A stretch of 34,956 nucleotides of DNA, from NCBI GenBank assembly GCA_944392125.1, contig CALXVP010000017.1, positions 1 through 34,956 of the forward strand. The letters are read 5' to 3'. Below the pieces are notes generated by a model. The model ran no database searches and had not been told where the DNA came from. It saw only the letters and a list, made by a program, of their open reading frames with translations. Made by a program: the position numbers and the translations under genes. This document shows positions 16,239 through 24,268 of the stretch, in pieces. The DNA comes from an uncultured Alphaproteobacteria bacterium (lineage in GTDB: Bacteria; Pseudomonadota; Alphaproteobacteria; CAAHEQ01; UBA3637). The first letter of the stretch is position 1. Each line of letters begins with the position of its first letter.

Positions 16239-18038
16239 ATGCTTAAAAAGTGCACACAACGAATCAAACAAAATTCTTTCATTTTAAACTATACGCGCAT
16301 GTGGCCGTTTGTCCGCCCGTATTGGGGAAGAGCATTGATTGCCACACTGATTACCATTCCAATCGGTTCGTTAGATGCAATTATTGCCCTCTCGCTAAAA
16401 CCGTTTATGGATACGGTTATTATGGATAAAGGAGGAAGCACTCCTTTTAATCTACCATTGTATACAATTCCCGCATTCATTGTTTTATTTACGATTATAC
16501 AAAGCGCATTAGATTATACATCATCTTATTTAAATGCTTGGGTCGGCGGAAAAATTACGAATGCGGTCAAGCAGAAAGTTTACGGCAAATTAGTTCGATG
16601 CGAACCGGCTTTTGTGGATAAAAATTCATCGGGATTTATTGCATTCAGATGCGATTCGGATCCTACGTTGGCGTGTTCCGGATTATTAACAAATCTAAAA
16701 GTTTTTACAACGCGCCTATTTTCATCCATCTCATTATTATTTGTTTTGCTTTACACATCATGGCAATTAGCCATTATTGCAATTATCGTTCTCGGAACGG
16801 CATTATGGCCATTAACGTTGATTCGAAAGAAAATCAAAGAAGTAGCCAGTCAATCCGTTGTGGCAGGCGGGGCCGTTTTAACAGCATTGAACGAAACATT
16901 TTCCGGTTTAAAAACAATTGCATCTTATAACTTGGAAAACGCACAGAATAATCGCTTTTCGGATGTATTGCGACAAATTTTCCGCCTGCAAATTAAATTG
17001 ACGCAAAAAACGGCATGGCTTTCGCCGATGATGCACATTATTATTTCAATCGGTATAGCGGGAACAATTTGGTTTGGTAGCTATTTAATTCATTCCAAAA
17101 TGATTACTCCCGGTGATTTTGTAGCGTTTATGACGGCATTGTTAATGCTTTATACTCCGATAAAAAATATCGGAAAAAATTTCGCCTCCGTTCAAAATTC
17201 ATTTTTAGCCATTGAGCGTATTTTTGAATTTTTGGAAATGAAAATGAGTATTGCCGAAAAAAGAGGGGCGGTTGAATGTCCGAAAATTCAAAACGCCATT
17301 GAATATAAAGGGGTTAATTTTGGCTATACGCCCGACAGGTTAGTTTTAAAAAATATCAATTTAACCATTCGTAAAGGGGAAAAGATTGCACTTGTCGGTA
17401 ATTCAGGTGGTGGGAAAACCACTATTGTCAATTTGTTACCTCGTTTTTATGAATTAACAAGCGGTGCCATTTTGATTGATGGTGTTAATATCGACGATAT
17501 GAAATTATCATCATTGCGTGATAATATCGCCGTTGTTTTTCAAGATAACTTCTTATTTAACGGCACAATTCGCGAAAATATTATGCTTGGGCGACCGCAA
17601 GCCACAAAAGAAGAAGTGGAGCGTGCGCTTAAATCAGCCTGTCTGGATGAATTTATCGGCACACTCCCCGAAGGGCTGGATACGGAAATCGGGGAACGCG
17701 GTGTTTTATTATCCGGCGGGCAAAAGCAACGCGTTGCCATAGCCAGAGCGTTTTTAAAGAACGCACCGATTGTGATTTTAGATGAAGCAACATCAGCTTT
17801 GGATAATAAATCGGAAGCAATCGTACAACAGGCTATTGATAACTTAATGCAAGATAGGACGGTATTTGTTATTGCTCACAGGCTATCAACGATACAAAGT
17901 GCCGATCAGATTGTCGTCATCAACAGTGGCGAAATTGTAGAAGCGGGCACACATGACGAATTGCTTGCGAAACACGGCGCCTACTATGCGCTTCACTCGG
18001 CACAATTCAAAGGGAAAGAAGAGCATCACGCGCATTGA
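16239..18038 (+). CDS. MsbA-like ABC exporter (fused permease-ATPase)
   Basis: 599 residues: six-helix transmembrane domain (to ~residue 315), then an ABC ATPase with Walker A GNSGGGKTT, Q-loop VVFQDNFLFNG, signature LSGGQKQRVAIARA, Walker B IVILDEAT and switch His in VIAHRLST. The layout matches lipid A/lipid flippases of the MsbA type. The substrate is not certain from sequence, since drug or peptide exporters look alike. AAAGGA precedes ATG 16239. Monocistronic, between two tRNA genes. Confidence 0.87.
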   Translation: MLKKCTQRIKQNSFILNYTRMWPFVRPYWGRALIATLITIPIGSLDAIIALSLKPFMDTVIMDKGGSTPFNLPLYTIPAFIVLFTIIQSALDYTSSYLNAWVGGKITNAVKQKVYGKLVRCEPAFVDKNSSGFIAFRCDSDPTLACSGLLTNLKVFTTRLFSSISLLFVLLYTSWQLAIIAIIVLGTALWPLTLIRKKIKEVASQSVVAGGAVLTALNETFSGLKTIASYNLENAQNNRFSDVLRQIFRLQIKLTQKTAWLSPMMHIIISIGIAGTIWFGSYLIHSKMITPGDFVAFMTALLMLYTPIKNIGKNFASVQNSFLAIERIFEFLEMKMSIAEKRGAVECPKIQNAIEYKGVNFGYTPDRLVLKNINLTIRKGEKIALVGNSGGGKTTIVNLLPRFYELTSGAILIDGVNIDDMKLSSLRDNIAVVFQDNFLFNGTIRENIMLGRPQATKEEVERALKSACLDEFIGTLPEGLDTEIGERGVLLSGGQKQRVAIARAFLKNAPIVILDEATSALDNKSEAIVQQAIDNLMQDRTVFVIAHRLSTIQSADQIVVINSGEIVEAGTHDELLAKHGAYYALHSAQFKGKEEHHAH

Positions 18039-18106
18039 AATGAGCGAAAAGGCTAAACGCGAAATTGCGAAAAATAAAAAAAGGTTAGGAAAAGCGAAAA
18101 AAGTGC

Positions 18107-18135
18107 TTGACAAAGTGAAAGAAAGAGCATATAAG
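18107..18135 (+). promoter_or_regulatory. promoter of tRNA-Pro
   Basis: TTGACA (18107-18112), 17-nt spacer, TATAAG (18130-18135), 11 nt before the tRNA 5' end. Confidence 0.85.
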
Positions 18136-18146
18136 AGTGGGACAAA

Positions 18147-18223
18147 CGGAATGTAGCTCAGCCTGGTAGAGTACTACGTTCGGGACGTAGGGGCCAAGGG
18201 TTCGAATCCCTTCATTCCGACCA
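18147..18223 (+). tRNA. tRNA-Pro(CGG)
   Basis: Acceptor CGGAATG pairs with CATTCCG, the anticodon loop TTCGGGA sits between CTACG/CGTAG (anticodon CGG), the T-arm is AAGGGTTCGAATCCCTT, and CCA is encoded. Own promoter and terminator. Confidence 0.97.
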
Positions 18224-18230
18224 TTGATAG

Positions 18231-18258
18231 AAAGACGATGTTAATGTCGTCTTTTTTT
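18231..18258 (+). terminator. terminator after tRNA-Pro
   Basis: Eight-base arms AAAGACGA (18231-18238) and TCGTCTTT (18247-18254) with a continuing T-run to 18258. Confidence 0.88.
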
Positions 18259-18277
18259 GTTATGGACTACATAAGAA

Positions 18278-18347
18278 GAACATACAAAAGAAACATGTTC
18301 GGCGCAAAGGAAAAAGTCACGTGAGAACATGATGTTTTCTGTTCTCA
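18278..18347. repeat. two inverted repeats with GAACA/TGTTC half-sites
   Basis: GAACAT (18278-18283) faces ATGTTC (18295-18300), and TGAGAACA (18322-18329) faces TGTTCTCA (18340-18347). Neither has a T-run. They lie in a 389-bp stretch (18224-18612) that otherwise holds only the tRNA-Pro terminator and a doubtful 44-codon frame (18396-18530). They may be operators of an unknown regulator. Confidence 0.4.
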
Positions 18348-18612
18348 TATCATGATGGTTTATTGCCTTCAACTACCCATATTACAAATCATTTAATGAA
18401 AAAGTATATGGACGTTTTGGCAAGCTTATTACCTAAAACAGAGATTTCCTCTGATACATTTGAATGTATTTTAAACCGATATGGGTATAAGAATATGGTC
18501 ACACAAATCCCATTTATACTCCGCAAATGATTTCGTATTTAAAAAAATATTCTCAGAGAACCCCCTCTTTGACAATCCTACTACTGCTTGTCAAAAGAGG
18601 CAAAGAAAGATG

Positions 18613-19599
18613 CTAGTGCTTAACAATTCTTATTATAGGAGCATCTTTCGATACATCAACTTCAATTTCACCACCTATCGGATATGTGGCAATGGGAGTT
18701 GTATGTCCTATGTCTAAATTCCCAATTATAGGAAGACATGACAACTCATTTTTTGCGATAATTTGTTCCAGCAATTTTCTTGTCATCTTTGTTTTATCTT
18801 GAAAACGTCCAATTAAAATGGCCCTAACACCAGAAAAATCTTTTTGCTGTATTAGTGATTGCAACATACGATCAAAAACTTCCGGCGATACCTCTTCATC
18901 TTCTTCTAAAAACAAAATACTACCTTCTAAACCCGGCCAAAATTTTGTCCCTTGGAGCGATGCTATACATCGCACATGTCCTCCAACTAATTTTCCAGAT
19001 ATATTACCCTTCGACCCACGATTCAAAATCCAAAATGGATCGTTTTTTCTAAAATCTCTTTTTTCTTGATCTAAAAACCAAGGATCATCACTAAAAACAG
19101 GGGAAGGAGATATTTGATAGGGCATATCATTTAATAAGCACTTTTTAAAATAATCAAAGGTATACTCAAATCCCTTAATCATACCAAAACTTGAAAAGTG
19201 AGGACCCGAATACGTTACCATTCCTGTTTGTGAAGTGATAGCGTGAGCTAGGCAAGTTATATCAGAAAAACCACACAGAATTTTTGGGTTTTTACTAATT
19301 AACTCATAATCTAATTTATCAATTAATTGATTTGTGTTAAAGCCACCAATTGCAGTTAAAACAGCATCTACATTTGGATCTCTAAAGGCTTCATGTATAT
19401 CATCCAAACGTTGCTGAATAGAAGATGAACAAAAATCATCGATAATATCAATATTCTTAGAATAAGAAACAGAAATTTCAAGTTCTGCAAATCTATCTTT
19501 AGCTATTTGACGACAATTTTCTGAAATAATCGCGAAACTTCTTGCAGGCGCTATAACTCGAATATGAGAACCCTTTGTCAGTTTTTTAGGATAAATCAT
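18613..19599 (-). CDS. S66 LD-carboxypeptidase family protein (LdcA/MccF-like)
   Basis: 328 residues, typical for the family. The Ser-Glu-His triad is readable: Ser112 in CGFSDIT, Glu232 in ILFLEEDEE, His299 in DIGHTTP. S66 enzymes either trim the terminal D-Ala from muropeptide tetrapeptides during wall recycling (LdcA) or cleave microcin C and similar peptide-nucleotides for immunity (MccF). The insertion with DPWFLDQEKR before the Glu motif is compatible with either. There is no signal peptide, so it is cytoplasmic. GGAGAGGG lies before ATG 19599. Monocistronic; its codon use looks more AT-rich than the genes at 7-14 kb. Confidence 0.87.
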   Translation of the reverse strand: MIYPKKLTKGSHIRVIAPARSFAIISENCRQIAKDRFAELEISVSYSKNIDIIDDFCSSSIQQRLDDIHEAFRDPNVDAVLTAIGGFNTNQLIDKLDYELISKNPKILCGFSDITCLAHAITSQTGMVTYSGPHFSSFGMIKGFEYTFDYFKKCLLNDMPYQISPSPVFSDDPWFLDQEKRDFRKNDPFWILNRGSKGNISGKLVGGHVRCIASLQGTKFWPGLEGSILFLEEDEEVSPEVFDRMLQSLIQQKDFSGVRAILIGRFQDKTKMTRKLLEQIIAKNELSCLPIIGNLDIGHTTPIATYPIGGEIEVDVSKDAPIIRIVKH

Positions 19600-19612
19600 T
19601 TTTCCCTCTCCG

Positions 19613-19659
19613 TACTGTTTTTATATTAACAGTATAAATATTATTTTCTTTAACGTCAA
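19613..19659 (-). promoter_or_regulatory. promoter and operator candidate of the S66 gene
   Basis: Minus-strand -35 TTGACG (19659-19654), 17-nt spacer, -10 TATACT (19636-19631). A perfect inverted repeat TACTGTT (19613-19619) / AACAGTA (19628-19634) overlaps the -10 and start region, a position suited to a repressor. Confidence 0.6.
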
Positions 19660-19774
19660 CCTGAACTTTTCTTGACTTTATCAATTTTTACGATAAAACA
19701 ATATTGAATTTTATCATATTTTTTCCCTTTTCAACGGAAATTTCTTGATTGATTATTTTTTGAAAAAAAACATA

Positions 19775-19803
19775 TTGACTTTTCTATATATAGTGTTTAC
19801 AAT
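19775..19803 (+). promoter_or_regulatory. promoter of the glutaredoxin operon
   Basis: TTGACT (19775-19780), 17-nt spacer, TACAAT (19798-19803), 31 nt before ATG 19835. Confidence 0.75.
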
Positions 19804-19834
19804 AGATATTGTTTTGGATATATAGGAGACAAAT

Positions 19835-20350
19835 ATGAAAAAAACATTTTTACAATCTCTACTGATACTTCTACTGGCAACAAAAGAAGCCGTTGCGAAT
19901 CCGGCATGCGTTGTCTGCACGGTTGCCATCGGTGCCTCGTTATCCGTTGCGCGAGAACTCGGCATTGATGATAACATTGTCGGCCTCTGGTTAGGAGCAC
20001 TCTTAACACTGCTCGGATACTGGACAATTTTTTGGTTTAATAAAAAGCACTGGAATTTCTGGGGACGGGATATTTTTTTACTTTTGCTCTCGTTTTCCTT
20101 AGTCGGCGCCATTTACATAAAAGATTTGGTGTATACACCACGCGTTATCGGCTGGATTTTATATATGGATACATTCCTCTTTTCAGCCATTTTGGGCGCG
20201 TTCATTTTTATTTTCGCGGAAAAGTTGTATGACTATCTAAAACAAAAAAATGGCGGACATGCCCACTTCCCTTTTGAGAAAGTAGTTTTACCAATGGCAC
20301 TGTTGGGTATTGCCAGCTTATACTTCACCTACTTCCCACTTTATTATTAA
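19835..20350 (+). CDS. polytopic membrane protein with periplasmic CVVC motif
   Basis: 171 residues. The N-terminus (KKTFLQSLLILLLATKEAVA) looks like a signal peptide or first helix and is followed at once by NPACVVC. Three or four further hydrophobic segments follow, including IVGLWLGALLTLLGYWTIFW and LPMALLGIASLYFTYFPLYY. A CxxC at the start of the mature protein, on the outer face, suggests a thiol-redox or metal role. It is the first gene of an operon whose third gene is an exported glutaredoxin. I do not recognise the family by name. AGGAGA precedes the ATG. Confidence 0.72.
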   Translation: MKKTFLQSLLILLLATKEAVANPACVVCTVAIGASLSVARELGIDDNIVGLWLGALLTLLGYWTIFWFNKKHWNFWGRDIFLLLLSFSLVGAIYIKDLVYTPRVIGWILYMDTFLFSAILGAFIFIFAEKLYDYLKQKNGGHAHFPFEKVVLPMALLGIASLYFTYFPLYY

Positions 20351-20364
20351 GAAAGGAGACAAAC

Positions 20365-20946
20365 ATGAAAAAAATTGATAACATTAAAGAATTTGTGGAA
20401 AAAATCGATTCTGCCAAAAAACTCAATCCGAAAGATTTATCTTCCGATCAAGATTTGACAATCGGCATTATGAATTTAATTTCCATTGAAGAGCATCTGG
20501 TTTTTTCGGGAGCCAAAACGGGCAAAGATTCTTTTTATGCGCTGATTCAAAATATTCGCGAATTACGCAAAAACTTAATGCAAAAAGTGATTCCCGCTTA
20601 TGAAGGAGAAGTCTGGTGCATTTCAAAGCACTTGCTGGCCTCTTCCATGCGCTTGATGGAAGTCGGAACGAAGCAACAAAGCCTCGACAATCGCGAAGAA
20701 GCCTATAAATTATTCAACCAGGCGTATGATTTATATTGCTTATTCTGGGGCTTAAATATGAATATGCTCAACGTTTCCGATGTTAAGTGGATTGAAGATA
20801 AAGAAGGTGATATCAAAACGCTTTCTGAAAAAGCGGAAAAAAATCTATCCCCTTTACCGACAGATAAATCCACACAGGAAGAAACAAATGCCTTTGGCAA
20901 AATGAAAGCATTTGTGAAAAAAGCGGTTGATTGTTGTATTGAATAA
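20365..20946 (+). CDS. hypothetical cytoplasmic helical protein in redox operon
   Basis: 193 residues, not recognised. Predicted mostly alpha-helical, with no signal peptide or membrane segment. It contains CISKHLL and ends in DCCIE, a C-terminal Cys pair. It sits 14 nt after the CVVC membrane protein and 15 nt before the exported glutaredoxin, each with a strong AAAGGAG Shine-Dalgarno, so the three proteins are probably made together. Confidence 0.65.
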   Translation: MKKIDNIKEFVEKIDSAKKLNPKDLSSDQDLTIGIMNLISIEEHLVFSGAKTGKDSFYALIQNIRELRKNLMQKVIPAYEGEVWCISKHLLASSMRLMEVGTKQQSLDNREEAYKLFNQAYDLYCLFWGLNMNMLNVSDVKWIEDKEGDIKTLSEKAEKNLSPLPTDKSTQEETNAFGKMKAFVKKAVDCCIE

Positions 20947-20961
20947 AGAAAGGAGGCTCTC

Positions 20962-21342
20962 ATGAAAAGAATTTTATCTCTTTTATTCGGCGGGTTATGT
21001 ATTTCTCATTTAGCCGTTGCGCAAGAAATGACACCCGTTTATCAATCGGACAAAATAAACGATGAAACAATTTATTTTTTTACCAAAGATATGTGTCCGT
21101 ATTGCAACCATGCGGCAACTTACATTGCTACGCACTATCCGAAATTAAATGTAGAATTTAAAGATATTACCACGGAAGAAAATATGGAGTTGATGATTGC
21201 CTGTGCCGATAAATTCAAGTTGAATAAGCGCCAGCTCGGCACACCGCTTATTTGCATGGGTCAACATTATATTTTGGGCTGGTCGGAAAGCGAAGCAAAG
21301 AATTTCGATTCGTATGTTAAAGACTTTTTGCCTGCACAATAA
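20962..21342 (+). CDS. exported glutaredoxin-like protein
   Basis: 126 residues. The signal peptide KRILSLLFGGLCISHLAVA is followed by a thioredoxin-fold domain with the glutaredoxin active site CPYC (45-48) and the cis-Pro loop GTPLIC (Pro95). Glutaredoxins normally work in the glutathione-reducing cytoplasm; an exported CPYC protein implies an envelope thiol relay. Its genetic partner with an exposed CVVC (19835) is the obvious electron donor or acceptor; this is inference. A terminator follows at 21371. Confidence 0.83.
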   Translation: MKRILSLLFGGLCISHLAVAQEMTPVYQSDKINDETIYFFTKDMCPYCNHAATYIATHYPKLNVEFKDITTEENMELMIACADKFKLNKRQLGTPLICMGQHYILGWSESEAKNFDSYVKDFLPAQ

Positions 21343-21370
21343 TCCGTAATAAATATATCGTATTTCATCA

Positions 21371-21401
21371 GGTTGCAATCATCCAGATTGCAACCTTTTT
21401 T
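21371..21401 (+). terminator. terminator of the glutaredoxin operon
   Basis: Perfect 9-base arms GGTTGCAAT (21371-21379) and ATTGCAACC (21387-21395) with a six-T tract. Between here and the tRNA-Thr terminator (21402-21587) I see no gene. Confidence 0.9.
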
Positions 21402-21587
21402 ATTTGTGCGCGCCTTAACACATTGATACATCTACCATGCAATGCACATAAAAATTTCTGTTGCGCAACGCCGTTTAATCCACCGATTTAAAAATTTTTC
21501 AAACACGATAACATAAAAAAGGAAGAAGGATACTCTCCCCAACCTATTAAACTATTTCTGATATATCTTTTAATGGCGATTTAAATA

Positions 21588-21613
21588 TAAAAAAACCACC
21601 GATAAAAATCGGT
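21588..21613 (-). terminator. terminator after tRNA-Thr
   Basis: Arms ACCGAT (21598-21603) and ATCGGT (21608-21613) with a four-base loop. Read on the minus strand the hairpin is followed by GG and a T-run, 24 nt after the tRNA 3' end. Confidence 0.75.
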
Positions 21614-21636
21614 AGCCCTTCAAAACATCAAAAAGA

Positions 21637-21832
<196 letters not shown>

Positions 21833-21919
21833 ATCATCACCCAAAGTTTATATAAAAACACTTTCGTTTTGAAAGGTGCTATAATAGGTTTGTTTGCAAT
21901 TTTAGACAAGACAAAAATT

Positions 21920-21943
21920 GTGGGGATAAAGTTCTATCCCCAC
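21920..21943 (-). terminator. terminator of the first glycosylase-like gene
   Basis: Perfect 9-base arms GTGGGGATA (21920-21928) and TATCCCCAC (21935-21943). On the minus strand the stem is followed by AATTTTTGT. It lies ~110 nt after the stop of the gene at 22054. Confidence 0.7.
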
Positions 21944-22053
21944 TTATCAAAATACATAATTCCTTACATATAGTTTATCTAACAACATCAATAAAATAGC
22001 AGGGATCAAGCGTTATTGCTGAATGAAAGGAGTCTATATTAGATATTTCCTCC

Positions 22054-22737
22054 CTAAATATCAAAATATTTTTGTGCTCTTTCCCTGCCTAATTCTTTAA
22101 ATTTATCAAGGTCAAAAACACCATTTTGTGCTACAATAGTATCAAAGACATCTGCTGCAAACCCATTACGGGATGGCTGTCTAAATACATATATACAATT
22201 TTTGAGTTTAGGATTTTTATTGATTAAATCATTAAATGCTATTTGGAAATATGTAAAAAATTTATCTTGGGGAAAAGAATTATTACGTAATTTCTCTTTT
22301 TCAACAAAATGATAGTAACCTACAATCCATATTTCTGCATCTGATTTTAAGGCAATGTCAACTAATAATTCAGCCGTTTCTTTTTGACTGGTAATAAAGT
22401 TGTCTTTTTTTCTAAATTCTTTTAATTTCTCTGTATTTTTTGTGTAAAAAGGTGTTTTATTAAAGTAAAAAACCTCCTTTTCTTTGGCCCATTTATTCAT
22501 AAAGTTACGGATGTAAGACGTCTGTCCGATAAAATAGCCTTGTCGACCATATTTACCGTTATATTCATCTTCCCCGGGATTATCACCAACAATAATATAC
22601 CTAAATTTGTCGGCATTTTTAATTTTATCTTCTAATTCCTTCAAAAAATTATCTCCTTTGGGTTCTGATATTTTAGGAATGATTTCCTCATCTTTATATT
22701 TACTAAAAAATTCGTATAATTTGCCTTTTGTATTCAT
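22054..22737 (-). CDS. uracil-DNA-glycosylase-superfamily-like protein, copy 1
   Basis: 227 residues. VGDNPG (50-55), then an acidic stretch and GYFIGQT, resembles motif 1 of UDG families 4/5 (GEAPGxxED...PFVG). FNKTPF resembles the second loop, EIWIVG the central strand, and RQPSRNG (186-192) sits where UDGs have the DNA-inserting HPS loop. The His of that loop is Gln here, so glycosylase activity may be lost or altered. Base-excision glycosylases flip out and release damaged or modified bases; the target is unknown. A second, very different paralogue lies at 23438 behind a near-identical promoter region. Assignment rests on motifs only. Confidence 0.55.
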   Translation of the reverse strand: MNTKGKLYEFFSKYKDEEIIPKISEPKGDNFLKELEDKIKNADKFRYIIVGDNPGEDEYNGKYGRQGYFIGQTSYIRNFMNKWAKEKEVFYFNKTPFYTKNTEKLKEFRKKDNFITSQKETAELLVDIALKSDAEIWIVGYYHFVEKEKLRNNSFPQDKFFTYFQIAFNDLINKNPKLKNCIYVFRQPSRNGFAADVFDTIVAQNGVFDLDKFKELGRERAQKYFDI

Positions 22738-22770
22738 GTAATACTCCCTTTCATACCTTTTTATGGAGGT

Positions 22771-22799
22771 AGCCTAGCTCTGTTTGATACCAATGTCAA
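22771..22799 (-). promoter_or_regulatory. promoter of glycosylase-like gene copy 1
   Basis: Minus-strand TTGACA (22799-22794), 17-nt spacer, TAGGCT (22776-22771). Every base of this core is the same in copy 2. Confidence 0.78.
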
Positions 22800-22892
22800 T
22801 TAATTTGTTTCTTACTTTAACAAAATTAAGTAATTTGTTGGGTTTATAAAAAGAAATAAAAATCCTATTCTTTAATAAAAGGATAATATCTT

Positions 22893-23441
22893 TCAGGTAT
22901 AATATGAGAGAAAATATTCAAATAGTCCTCTCTTTTTTAGTGCTTCCATTTGACAACGGCAATAAACCGGACCACTTTTATCTGTAGCAACACATAAATC
23001 TATAGCCTTTTGAATTAAATCACCTTGTGTTTGGGATTTTGCATCTTCTTTTTGTTCTGAATCAGATTTACCCTCTTCCCCTTTCATACAAGAATCATAG
23101 GATTCTTGATAAATGCGCTTTTTCTTTGCTGTGGGTAAACGAGAATCACTTTTAGGTGCCTTTAAAATATCGAAGGGATCTTCGTAAGTTAACGCATATC
23201 GAAACGTTGAATCAAAAGTGGATTCTGCCATTGCCTTATTCAATGATGTAACAAGGCATTTTGCTTCTTTCTCGGGCAACACTTCTTCATCAATCAAAAA
23301 CCCAATCCCTTTTTGAACCAACTCATCATGTTTTAATGAATAGACACCTTTAATAGCCCATGCCGGCATCGACAAAAAAAGAGAGGCAACCGAATAGTAA
23401 AAATGTTTTTAACGATGTTTTAATTTTGTTTTTCCGTTCAT
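22893..23441 (-). pseudogene. broken exported Cys-containing protein gene
   Basis: 183 codons from ATG 23441, which overlaps the stop of the glycosylase-like copy 2 as ATGA, to TGA 22895-22893. Codon 11 is an in-frame TAA (23411-23409). Translated across it, the frame gives a convincing signal peptide: MNGKTKLKHR, then KHFYYSVASLFLSMPAWA. Beginning at TTG 23375 instead would lose the export signal. The last nine residues (FEYFLSYYT) are antisense to the XRE-start remnant in the duplicated control region, so the original C-terminus is missing too. The mature part has several Cys (SCMKGEE, DLCVA, YCRCQME). Function unknown; probably inactive, unless the stop is suppressed or a sequencing error. 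Confidence 0.65.
22904..22923 (+). pseudogene. remnant of an XRE regulator 5' end
   Basis: Twenty bases identical to the start of the XRE gene at 24249, encoding MRENIQ and part of the next codon, after which the sequence changes abruptly. The remainder of this regulator copy is absent. Confidence 0.8.
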
Positions 23442-24082
23442 TTCGTATTTTTAATTAAGTTTTCTGCCTGTTTTTTCCCAAAATCATGGAAATAACCAAT
23501 CAGTTTTTCAAATTCTGTTTTAGAACAGGCTTTATGCATTGCTTGCATAAAATCCACGCAAAACCAATTATTTGATGGATGACCAAATACAAAAAGATTG
23601 GATTTATCGTTTAATTTTTTTTGAATAACCGCCCAAAAATATGAAAATTTTTCGAACTCTTTGCCAAGTATCCATAATTTTATTTTAGGATTCTTATTAC
23701 AAATATTTGCGATGAAGTTAGCCATGATTTCTTGATCTTGCTGACTTTTTTGTAAATTTTTGGTTCGTGGCGTAGAAATAAAGCTTTTGTTCAGAAAAAG
23801 AACTCTTTCTGGCCACCGTTCCGGCCCTTGTTTTAACGCATCTATCAAAATGTCTCTGATATATTGTGTTCGCCCTGCAAAATAATATTGCTTGTCAAAT
23901 TCCGTTTTACCCGGATTATCTCCAACAACAATGTATTCTAAATCACTTATATCTTTTGTGGCTATGTTTTTAATAAACTTTCTCCCGTTACTATCAAAAG
24001 GATCCGGTACTATTTTTTGCTTTGAATTAAAATGACACCAATCCTTTATATCATTTTGCCACTGAATAACTAAATCTTTCAT
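23438..24082 (-). CDS. uracil-DNA-glycosylase-superfamily-like protein, copy 2
   Basis: 214 residues. Shares the motif order of copy 1: VGDNPGKTEF (53-62), YYFAGRTQYIRD, FLNKSF, LWILG, and here an intact GHPSNNWF (167-174), the expected HPS DNA-inserting loop of the UDG superfamily. Outside these motifs the two paralogues are barely similar. With the His present, this copy is the better candidate for an active base-excising enzyme. It is transcribed divergently from an XRE regulator across a 166-bp control region, and its stop overlaps the next gene's ATG by ATGA. DNA glycosylases with anti-phage activity are known; that role here is inference. Confidence 0.6.
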   Translation of the reverse strand: MKDLVIQWQNDIKDWCHFNSKQKIVPDPFDSNGRKFIKNIATKDISDLEYIVVGDNPGKTEFDKQYYFAGRTQYIRDILIDALKQGPERWPERVLFLNKSFISTPRTKNLQKSQQDQEIMANFIANICNKNPKIKLWILGKEFEKFSYFWAVIQKKLNDKSNLFVFGHPSNNWFCVDFMQAMHKACSKTEFEKLIGYFHDFGKKQAENLIKNTK

Positions 24083-24268
24083 ACAGTCTTTCCTTTCATA
24101 TCTTTTTATGGAGGTAGCCTAGCTCTGTTTGATACCAATGTCAAGCAGTTTATTTCTTATTTTAATAAAATTAAGTAATTTATTGGGTTTATAAAAAGAA
24201 ATAAAAATCCAATCTTTTAATAAAAGGATAATATCTTGCAGGTATAATATGAGAGAAAATATTCAAAT
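24080..24268. repeat. duplicated control region, copy 2
   Basis: Counterpart of 22735-22923; runs from the start codon of glycosylase-like copy 2 to base 20 of the XRE gene. Recombination between the two copies would remove exactly 1345 bp (glycosylase copy 2 plus the broken gene). Confidence 0.92.
24116..24144 (-). promoter_or_regulatory. promoter of glycosylase-like gene copy 2
   Basis: Minus-strand TTGACA (24144-24139), 17-nt spacer, TAGGCT (24121-24116). The adjoining XRE protein is the likely repressor. Confidence 0.78.

Larger units (their letters stand above)
22735..22923. repeat. duplicated control region, copy 1
   Basis: Collinear without gaps with 24080-24268 at an offset of 1345 bp. 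By eye 12 mismatches occur over 22752-22923, about 93% identity. It contains the glycosylase-gene promoter and, at its right end, the first 20 bases of an XRE gene. Confidence 0.92.

Noticed and set aside
18039..18156. 38-codon Lys-rich frame running from the exporter's end into tRNA-Pro
   Set aside because: It contains the tRNA-Pro promoter and ends inside the tRNA; composition follows from A-rich DNA.
15952..18223. Possible islands at tRNA-Asn and tRNA-Pro
   Set aside because: No second copy of either tRNA end and no integrase nearby; the exporter between them looks like a core gene.
18396..18530. 44-codon frame MKKYMDVLASLLPK...
   Set aside because: No Shine-Dalgarno, promoter or recognisable similarity; could be a gene fragment but cannot be supported.
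22893..23441. TAA read as a sense codon (alternative genetic code or recoding)
   Set aside because: TAA clearly ends many intact genes in the window (for example mlaC and the LOG gene), so reassignment is not tenable; a mutation is simpler.
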